In this document: piece by piece, positions 5,764 to 10,802 of the stretch
Layout: the number at the start of each line of letters is the position of its first letter
Numbering within the stretch: the stretch's first letter is position 1
Origin: Ilumatobacteraceae bacterium
GTDB taxonomy: Bacteria; Actinomycetota; Acidimicrobiia; Acidimicrobiales; Ilumatobacteraceae
Length of the DNA stretch: 10,802 bases
NCBI GenBank assembly: GCA_016463105.1
Contig: JAEMRY010000012.1
Coordinates: 1-10,802, forward strand
Reading direction: 5' to 3'
The notes under the pieces: generated by a model
The model's database searches: none
Seen by the model: only the letters and a program-made list of their open reading frames with translations
What the model was told of the DNA's origin: nothing
Position numbers and translations under genes: made by a program

Positions 5764-6869
5764 TGCGAAAGCTCTAGCGCCTTTGCTGTCAGCACTGAAA
5801 TCAGTTCGTCAAAACTCTTTTGAAAAGATGCAACACCTTCTCGTTCGAGTCGCAACGCGACGTCGGCAACATTTACGCCACAATCTGCCAACTGCCGCCA
5901 CTGTGAATGGGCTTGGTCTAAGTTTTGTGTGATAGTCAGACCGAGATTGCCATGATCACTAAACGCAGCGACCGTGTTATCAGGAAGCGTATTGACGGTA
6001 TGCGGCCCGATTAATTCGTCAACATAAAGTGTGTCGGAATATTTTGGATTTTTAGTTGAGGTAGATGCCCAAAGTGGTCGCTGCACTTGTGCACCTAACT
6101 GCGCAAGTTTCGACCATCGAGGTCCAGAGAATGTCTGCGTAAACATTTGATAGGCGAGTTTCGCTTGGGCAATGGCGGCAGTGCCACACAGCGAAAGAGC
6201 AGCATCGCTTCCGTTGGCTTCTAGCAATCGGTCAATGTCGGTGTCTACCCGAGAGATAAAAAAGCTCGCAACACTTGCTACATCAGCAACTTTCTTTGCC
6301 TGAGTAATAGCCAAGATCTCTAAACCCTCGATATATGCATTCATCACTTCTTGGTATCGCTCAAGACTAAAAATTAGAGTCACATTTACATTTCGACCTT
6401 CACTGATCATCGAACGAATTGAACTGATTCCATCTTGAGTCGCCGGAATCTTGATCATTACATTTGGACGACTGATTCGCTCGTGCAACTGTCTGGCAGC
6501 GGTCAGGGTTTGTTCGCTTTGGTGAGCAAGCCCAGGGTCAACCTCGACACTGACGAACCCATCAAGCCCTCCAGAGCTCTCATATAGAGGAGTGAAAACA
6601 TCTAAAGCGTTACGAATATCTTGCAACACAAGTTCCCAATAACTGTCTAGAGCAGATGCCTGAGACTTAACCAAAGAGCCGAACTGCTCTGCGTAGTCAT
6701 CTGATCCTTGAATCGCTTTTTGAAAAATTGTCGGATTAGAAGTCAGGCCGCGAATTCCACTTTCGCGCACGCGCTTTAGTTCTCCACTAGTGATGTATCC
6801 ACGCTTTAGATTGTCAAGCCACGGGCTTTGACCGAATTCATCGAACAGACGTTTAAGTCGGTCGCTCAT
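5760..6869 (-). CDS. tal: Transaldolase
   Basis: A 369-residue cytosolic enzyme of the non-oxidative pentose phosphate pathway. It moves a dihydroxyacetone unit from sedoheptulose 7-phosphate to glyceraldehyde 3-phosphate. Length and layout match the longer actinobacterial transaldolases (about 370 residues) rather than the ~220- or ~317-residue forms. Landmarks are GIRGLTSNPTIFQKAI (about 38-53), FVSVEVDP (105-112), the Schiff-base lysine Lys140 in VMIKIPAT, NVTLIFSLERY, and FFISRVDTDID, all typical of the TIM-barrel active site. The start is ATG 6869, which shares one base with the transketolase TGA (TGATG), and the stop overlaps the next gene by four bases. No strong ribosome binding site is visible (a distant AAGAG only), so coupling to transketolase translation is likely. 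Confidence 0.96.
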   Translation of the reverse strand: MSDRLKRLFDEFGQSPWLDNLKRGYITSGELKRVRESGIRGLTSNPTIFQKAIQGSDDYAEQFGSLVKSQASALDSYWELVLQDIRNALDVFTPLYESSGGLDGFVSVEVDPGLAHQSEQTLTAARQLHERISRPNVMIKIPATQDGISSIRSMISEGRNVNVTLIFSLERYQEVMNAYIEGLEILAITQAKKVADVASVASFFISRVDTDIDRLLEANGSDAALSLCGTAAIAQAKLAYQMFTQTFSGPRWSKLAQLGAQVQRPLWASTSTKNPKYSDTLYVDELIGPHTVNTLPDNTVAAFSDHGNLGLTITQNLDQAHSQWRQLADCGVNVADVALRLEREGVASFQKSFDELISVLTAKALELSQ

Positions 6870-8839
6870 CAGCTATTGAAACTCTTAATTAAATCTGTTG
6901 CAGCCGATATCACCGAATTTAAATTGATACCTAATTTTTCGAGAACGATTGATCCTGGGGCACTGGCACCAAAACGGTCTATACCAAGAGTTGAATCGGC
7001 GTAACGATCCCAACCCATTGTTACTCCGGCCTCAATGGATAGCACTGGAGTGCGAGGCGTGAATATCTTTTCTTTGTCGACTCGAGTTAGGCGTTCAAAG
7101 CGATCCCAACTTGGCATCGAGACAACTCTGCATTTCTCGCCAGTCTTAGTTAGTTCGTTAGCCGCGTCTACGCATAAACCAACTTCACTGCCGGTTCCGA
7201 CCAAAATTATTGTGGGCGTACCTTGACAATCACGCACGACTCCTGCGCCATTTCGAACTGCAGATCCATCAGTGACGCTTTGTACATTTTGACGAGAAAG
7301 AATAAGCGCGGTCGGCCCATCATGATCAACAGCAGCACACCACGCGGCAACTGTCTCATTTGGATCTGCTGGACGAATAACTTGCAGACCAGGGATGGCC
7401 CGAAGTGAGGCAAGTTGTTCGACTGGCTGATGGGTTGGTCCATCTTCTCCGACGCCAACTGAATCGTGAGAAAAAATGAAGACGCATTTGGCATGCGAAA
7501 TTGCTGCAAGGCGAATGGCTGGGCGCATGTAGTCGGCGAATACGAAAAAAGTACCGGCTACCGGCAAAACTCCACCGTGCAGAGCCATACCGACAATTGC
7601 CGCACCCATTGCATGTTCGCGGATTCCGAAATATACCTGACGACCGTCGGGTGCCTTTGCGCTTTGAGCAGTTTGTTTTGAAAGTTTGGTGCCGGTATTT
7701 CCGGTGAGATCGGCAGAACCAGAAATTAAGCCCGGTAATGCCGGGAGCGAAGCATCTAAAACCTTTTGAATAATCTGGCGGGTGGCAAAATTTGAAGACT
7801 CGTCATAACTTGGCAATAGCGAACTAAACGACGACGAGTTAGGTGTCTTCCATGCGGCGTCCCACAGATAACTTTCACTCATCGAGGCGATGTCGGCGTC
7901 GTAACTTGCTGACAGTTCACCACCACGTGTCGCAGCATTTTCGCGTATCGCCGCAACAAGTTCTTTTGGAGCCCAGAATGATTCATCGGGGATTCCCATT
8001 ATTTTTTTCGTGGCCGAGACGTGGCCTGCATTAAACGGGTTTCCGTGTGCTTCGTGACTATCGGTGAAATCTGGAGACGGGTTGCCGATATGTGATTTCA
8101 AAATACAGAGAGTTGGTGCACCAACATTTGATCGTGCCGTGATCAACGCGTCTTCAAGAGAATCTAAATCATCAGCGATCTCACCGAGTTGCATTACATT
8201 CCAGCCATAACTTGAAAAGCGTTTTGCCACATCATCCGAACACGAAAGCGAGGTCGAACCATCAATCGTGATTCCGTTGTCATCAAAAATACAAATTAAG
8301 TGATCTAATTTCAAGTGTCCAGCGAGCGAAGCAGCCTCGTGACTAATTCCTTCCATGAAGCACCCGTCGCCAGCAATCACAAATGTGTGATGATCGCATG
8401 CAACCGAACCGAATCGTGCACGGAGATTTCGCTCGGCAATTGCCATGCCGACTGCATTTGCAAACCCCTGACCCAAAGGACCAGTAGTAACCTCAACGCC
8501 AGCAGTGTGGCCAACTTCGGGATGACCTGGTGTTGCTGAGCCAAACTGTCTAAATTGTTTCAGGTCATCAAGTTCAAGTCCGTATCCGTTTAGATATAGC
8601 AACGCATACTGCAAAATCGAAGCATGCCCGTTGCTCAGAATAAAACGGTCGCGGTTGCGCCATTGAGGATTTTTTGGATTATGCCGCAGAATTCTGCTGT
8701 AAAGAACATGTCCAAGTGGCGCTAGAGCCATTGCCGTGCCTTGATGACCACTTTTCGCAGCGAGGGGAGCATCCATCGCTAGACCACGAATCACCGATAC
8801 GGCATCGGCATCTTGTTGATCTGTTAGACGAAAACTCAC
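6869..8839 (-). CDS. tkt: Transketolase
   Basis: A 656-residue thiamine-diphosphate enzyme that transfers two-carbon units between ketoses and aldoses in the pentose phosphate pathway. The N-terminal ThDP domain has His32 in KSGHQGTAMALAP, SNGHAS (69-74), GPLGQGFANAVGMAIAERNL (120-139) and the Mg/ThDP motif from GDG (157-159) to Asn188. The pyrimidine domain carries the catalytic Glu408 in FGIREHAMGAA and HDSVGVGEDGPTHQPVEQLA. The last ~120 residues form the C-terminal domain. The conserved substrate-side His is in SHEAHG (His265). Length fits the family (about 650-700). The start is GTG 8839, where TACATT lies seven bases upstream and no Shine-Dalgarno is seen, suggesting a leaderless internal promoter. 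It may also be read through from the desaturase unit 19 bases upstream. It is followed by tal with a one-base overlap. Confidence 0.97.
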   Translation of the reverse strand: MSFRLTDQQDADAVSVIRGLAMDAPLAAKSGHQGTAMALAPLGHVLYSRILRHNPKNPQWRNRDRFILSNGHASILQYALLYLNGYGLELDDLKQFRQFGSATPGHPEVGHTAGVEVTTGPLGQGFANAVGMAIAERNLRARFGSVACDHHTFVIAGDGCFMEGISHEAASLAGHLKLDHLICIFDDNGITIDGSTSLSCSDDVAKRFSSYGWNVMQLGEIADDLDSLEDALITARSNVGAPTLCILKSHIGNPSPDFTDSHEAHGNPFNAGHVSATKKIMGIPDESFWAPKELVAAIRENAATRGGELSASYDADIASMSESYLWDAAWKTPNSSSFSSLLPSYDESSNFATRQIIQKVLDASLPALPGLISGSADLTGNTGTKLSKQTAQSAKAPDGRQVYFGIREHAMGAAIVGMALHGGVLPVAGTFFVFADYMRPAIRLAAISHAKCVFIFSHDSVGVGEDGPTHQPVEQLASLRAIPGLQVIRPADPNETVAAWCAAVDHDGPTALILSRQNVQSVTDGSAVRNGAGVVRDCQGTPTIILVGTGSEVGLCVDAANELTKTGEKCRVVSMPSWDRFERLTRVDKEKIFTPRTPVLSIEAGVTMGWDRYADSTLGIDRFGASAPGSIVLEKLGINLNSVISAATDLIKSFNS

Positions 8840-8852
8840 TGCGCTAAATGTA
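8840..8852 (-). promoter_or_regulatory. Leaderless -10 promoter of transketolase
   Basis: On the minus strand TACATT (8852 to 8847) is followed by seven bases and the GTG at 8839. There is no Shine-Dalgarno sequence in the 19-base gap to the upstream gene. Any -35 contact would fall in the last codons of the 144-residue gene, and no good hexamer was found there. It would give the tkt-tal-LOG genes their own transcript. Confidence 0.5.
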
Positions 8853-8858
8853 GTTGCT

Positions 8859-9293
8859 TTATGGGTGCTTATCTGCGCTATTTGCTTCTGTGTTCATGTC
8901 AACAGGCGGTAGCAGGGTTAATGGCACTAAGTGCCAAGGTTCAGTCGCAATTCGACAGTGCGCAAAAATCTGCGTGTACGTAGTCAATAGAAGTTCGCCA
9001 CGCACCAACCTGTAGGTGAACTTGCCTGGTTCGACGGTAAACGGGCTTACATTGCGTGCAAGTTGCTCGTCATCTGAATTCGGTCCGGCGCGAAAAATAA
9101 CTTCAAGTAGCGAGTTTCCAGGTTCGTTCGGACCGCAATAAATTAATACCACTAAGTGGGGATCAATCGTCGTTGGCACCGGCGTGGGCGCAACGATTGA
9201 AAAGAATGCGCCCGTGAGATCGATGCGAGTGCTTGGACCAGGTGCTTGACGAAGCGCAAAATTTTCTACAAACAGCGCAGAGATAATTTGCAC
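8859..9293 (-). CDS. Hypothetical protein, possibly DUF6941-like
   Basis: A 144-residue protein without a recognised function. It starts ISALFVENFALRQAPG, then has alternating hydrophobic stretches typical of beta strands (RIDLTGAFFSIV, HLVVLIYCG, SLLEVIFRAG, TYRLVRGELLL) and a Pro- and Asn-rich polar end. The pattern 'catalogue-like N-terminus, function statement-like LTGAFFSI, then a beta sandwich' reminds me of small actinobacterial DUF6941 proteins, but I hold that loosely. The N-terminus is hydrophobic but lacks the charge pattern and length of a signal peptide. It starts at GTG 9293, five bases after a good AGGAGA, and lies only 15 bases after the desaturase stop. It is thus very probably co-transcribed with the desaturase. 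Transketolase begins 19 bases further on. Confidence 0.78.
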   Translation of the reverse strand: MQIISALFVENFALRQAPGPSTRIDLTGAFFSIVAPTPVPTTIDPHLVVLIYCGPNEPGNSLLEVIFRAGPNSDDEQLARNVSPFTVEPGKFTYRLVRGELLLTTYTQIFAHCRIATEPWHLVPLTLLPPVDMNTEANSADKHP

Positions 9294-9298
9294 TGTTG

Positions 9299-9304
9299 TC
9301 TCCT
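9299..9304 (-). promoter_or_regulatory. Ribosome binding site of the 144-residue gene
   Basis: AGGAGA on the minus strand lies five bases before GTG 9293, in the 15-base spacer after the desaturase. It is the strongest Shine-Dalgarno sequence in the window and marks this as a gene within an operon, in contrast to the leaderless heads. Confidence 0.75.
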
Positions 9305-9308
9305 GAGA

Positions 9309-10070
9309 TTAGACGCCGACGCGATGCGCCGAATTTTTAAGTCGCACTGTTGCTAGCCGAACTTTGGCAAGTCTTGTTGTACTCAGAACTTTGATCAGCC
9401 ACCAACCTGGGTCAAGTTCATACCATCGGTGTGAGAGTCGTGCCGAAGTTGGTGCTGCATGATGATTGTTATGCAAGCCTTCACCAGCTGTGAGTAAAGC
9501 CAGCCATTGCAAATTTCCTGCACCATTGGCATATGGATGTCTTCCGAAATGATGTGCTATTGCATTTACTGCTGCGGAACCCGCAAGATAAGTATTCAAA
9601 TGAACAAACGCAGCAATCAATCCAATCGTTGGGCCAAACACAAAAACTAAAAGTGCGATACCGAGACCGAGGCCAAGCAATGCACGGTCAAAAAATAATT
9701 TATCAAGTTTTGTTTGTGGTAGATCTTTTGCGTAACGTTCGACTGTTGAAGGGTCATTGGCTACTTTGCGATATAAAGCAACATTTCGCACCTGAACTTT
9801 CTTCCACCCTAGAAGTACAGGAGAATGAGGGTCACCTTCTTGATCAGTAAACGCGTGATGTTTACGGTGAACTGCCACCCATTGTCGTGGACGAATACCA
9901 GTTGAAAGCCAAAGCGTTACACGACTAGCAAAAGTCACAATCGGATGCAAAGTCAACGCCTTATGAGCCAGTGCGCGATGCATATATATAGTCGTACCGA
10001 GATTCGCAATCGTGGTAACTGTGAATCCGACAACGATTGAAATCAATACAAGTCTCACAACATTGACCAT
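9309..10070 (-). CDS. Membrane fatty-acid (acyl-CoA or acyl-lipid) desaturase
   Basis: A 253-residue integral-membrane di-iron desaturase that would introduce a cis double bond into a fatty acyl chain using O2 and reducing power. All three histidine boxes are present: HRALAH (His31, His36), HRKHH (68-72) and HNNHH (200-204). The extra NAIAHHFG motif (169-176) is also usual in delta-9-type enzymes. Hydrophobic segments at about 5-27, 44-58, 130-148 and 148-168 fit the four-helix fold. The size is that of compact bacterial delta-9 desaturases, with no fused cytochrome b5 or ferredoxin domain, so electrons must come from a separate protein. It starts at ATG 10070 with TAGTGT six bases upstream and no Shine-Dalgarno. 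It is divergent from the acyl-CoA ligase gene and followed by the 144-residue gene. Substrate form and bond position are not determined by sequence. Confidence 0.93.
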   Translation of the reverse strand: MVNVVRLVLISIVVGFTVTTIANLGTTIYMHRALAHKALTLHPIVTFASRVTLWLSTGIRPRQWVAVHRKHHAFTDQEGDPHSPVLLGWKKVQVRNVALYRKVANDPSTVERYAKDLPQTKLDKLFFDRALLGLGLGIALLVFVFGPTIGLIAAFVHLNTYLAGSAAVNAIAHHFGRHPYANGAGNLQWLALLTAGEGLHNNHHAAPTSARLSHRWYELDPGWWLIKVLSTTRLAKVRLATVRLKNSAHRVGV

Positions 10071-10082
10071 TTGCCCACACTA
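10071..10082 (-). promoter_or_regulatory. Leaderless -10 promoter of the desaturase
   Basis: On the minus strand TAGTGT (10082 to 10077) fits TANNNT and is followed by six bases and the ATG at 10070. It overlaps by two bases the -10 of the divergent gene. No clear -35 was found at standard spacing. Confidence 0.55.
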
Positions 10083-10092
10083 CTCTGACGAT
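10081..10092 (+). promoter_or_regulatory. Leaderless -10 promoter of the acyl-CoA ligase gene
   Basis: TACTCT at 10081-10086 fits TANNNT and is followed by six bases and GTG 10093. A TTGACC at 10063-10068 looks like a -35 but is only 12 bases away, too close for a normal promoter. There is no Shine-Dalgarno. An ATG at 10091 is followed at once by TGA and cannot be the start. Confidence 0.55.
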
Positions 10093-10802
10093 GTGAATAC
10101 ATCGGGTCAGACAACACTTTCGGAAGCCCGTTCTAAACAATTACTCAGTCGATTTGGTGTCAAGTTCGCTAAAGAAATTGAGGTCATGCGCGATAGTGAT
10201 TCAATCACTAATGCTGTCAAGGCCGCCGAGCAAATTGGCTTTCCTGTTGTTGTCAAACTGTGCGGAGATTTGATAGCCCACAAAACAGAACGGGGTCTTG
10301 TTCGGCTAGCAGTTAAAACAAGCACAGACGTCGCACAGGCCGCTCAAGAATTGTTAGCCAAAACTTCACCTCAAGATGGCGAAGTGTCGTTGATCGTCGC
10401 AAGTATGGAGTCTGGTAAACGCGAATTTATTGCTGGCGTTATTCGCGACCCTCAGTTTGGATTGTTCGTAATGATCGGACTCGGGGGTATCTACGCCGAG
10501 ATTTTGGGCGATGTCGCGTTCGCCCCTGTTCCACTAACTCACGCTGGGGCTCTGGATCTGCAGCGACGCTTAAAGCAACAAGCAATTTTTCAAGAATTTC
10601 GAGGCGAGAAGGCTGTATCGCGTGAGCAGATTGCTGACGTGTTAGTTGCGCTGTCGAATGCAGTTGAGAATGATGATTCGATTGCGTCGATCGATATAAA
10701 TCCAATCCTTGTGCGCTCAGATGGGTCGATCGTGGCCGTAGATGCACTCGTGGTGACAAAAACTAAAAGCACGCTGCCGATAGATGAAACACGCGATACT
10801 AA
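10093..10802 (+). CDS. Acetate/acyl-CoA ligase (ADP-forming) ATP-grasp beta domain, 3' end outside the window
   Basis: The frame from GTG 10093 is open for 236 codons to the window edge. The product is the ATP-grasp beta part of ADP-forming acetyl-/acyl-CoA synthetases, which interconvert acyl-CoA + ADP + phosphate with acid + CoA + ATP. Visible features are the N-terminal helix LSEARSKQLLSRFGVK, the lid/ATP-binding lysine region FPVVVKLCGDLIAHKTERG (50-68), REFIAGVIRDPQFG (110-123), the glycine loop GLGGIYAEILGD (129-140), and the metal-binding SIDINPILV (199-207). In two-subunit enzymes beta is about 230-240 residues, so it may end just beyond the edge. Alternatively it continues into the CoA-binding alpha domain in a beta-alpha fusion. 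The partner should be next door. True acyl substrate is unknown. The start follows a leaderless-type promoter. Confidence 0.9.
   Translation, partial: MNTSGQTTLSEARSKQLLSRFGVKFAKEIEVMRDSDSITNAVKAAEQIGFPVVVKLCGDLIAHKTERGLVRLAVKTSTDVAQAAQELLAKTSPQDGEVSLIVASMESGKREFIAGVIRDPQFGLFVMIGLGGIYAEILGDVAFAPVPLTHAGALDLQRRLKQQAIFQEFRGEKAVSREQIADVLVALSNAVENDDSIASIDINPILVRSDGSIVAVDALVVTKTKSTLPIDETRDT

Noticed and set aside
7207..7509. Minus-strand ORF in another frame of transketolase
   Set aside because: Overlaps the conserved catalytic region of transketolase in a different frame and has no recognisable composition.
10107..10772. Minus-strand ORFs at the right edge
   Set aside because: They are opposite the ATP-grasp domain, whose plus-strand frame carries all family motifs and is open to the window end.
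1..10802. Defence island, toxin-antitoxin, BGC, prophage, transposon, CRISPR, tRNA or riboswitch
   Set aside because: No integrase, transposase, repeat array, cloverleaf or long structured leader was found. The gene set is housekeeping and conserved hypothetical.

Overview
The window looks like ordinary chromosomal DNA from a compact, moderately low-GC actinobacterium. Spacers are very short, stops and starts overlap, and several protein types are familiar from Actinomycetota: a transketolase-transaldolase pair with a ~370-residue transaldolase, an actinobacterial-style Cys-rich conserved hypothetical protein, a LOG/TIGR00730 protein with a C-terminal extension, and an ATP-grasp acyl-CoA synthetase beta domain. 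A streamlined Acidimicrobiia-like lineage is my best guess, but this is inference from gene content and style, not from a marker gene. No tRNA, rRNA, mobile element, CRISPR array or phage gene was seen.

Layout. The left third is on the + strand: a single-domain rhodanese (77-403), an RNase D whose TTG start overlaps the rhodanese stop (400-1548), a small basic/acidic hypothetical protein (1653-1859), and the translational GTPase TypA/BipA. The TypA N-terminus, including its P-loop, lies upstream of the first ordinary start codon, so it seems to begin at an ATT (1895-3730). TypA converges on a Cys-rich protein (3739-4476, minus) across an AT-rich inverted repeat that could terminate both. That gene is divergent from a 65-residue helical protein (4506-4703, plus). 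The rest is mostly minus strand. Read in the direction of transcription it is a membrane fatty-acid desaturase (9309-10070), a 144-residue unknown protein (8859-9293), transketolase (6869-8839), transaldolase (5760-6869) and a LOG-family nucleotide hydrolase (4720-5763). The last three overlap by 1 and 4 bases. At the right edge, divergent from the desaturase, is an ADP-forming acetate/acyl-CoA ligase beta domain (10093 onward), which is cut by the window end.

How the genes fit together. Transketolase and transaldolase form the non-oxidative pentose phosphate branch. The LOG-type hydrolase coupled to them would release ribose 5-phosphate, which is a transketolase substrate. Rhodanese and RNase D share a transcript but have no obvious common pathway. 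The desaturase and the acyl-CoA ligase both touch acyl metabolism and share one tiny promoter region.

The most striking non-coding signal is promoter architecture. Six genes that head transcription units (four well-separated loci, two of them divergent pairs) have a TANNNT-like -10 hexamer 6 or 7 bases before the start codon, which implies leaderless mRNAs. Several genes with an upstream neighbour on the same strand have a Shine-Dalgarno sequence instead. I found no clear new multi-gene system. The best leads are the leaderless rule, the overlapping divergent promoters, the ATT start of typA and the pentose-phosphate/LOG coupling.
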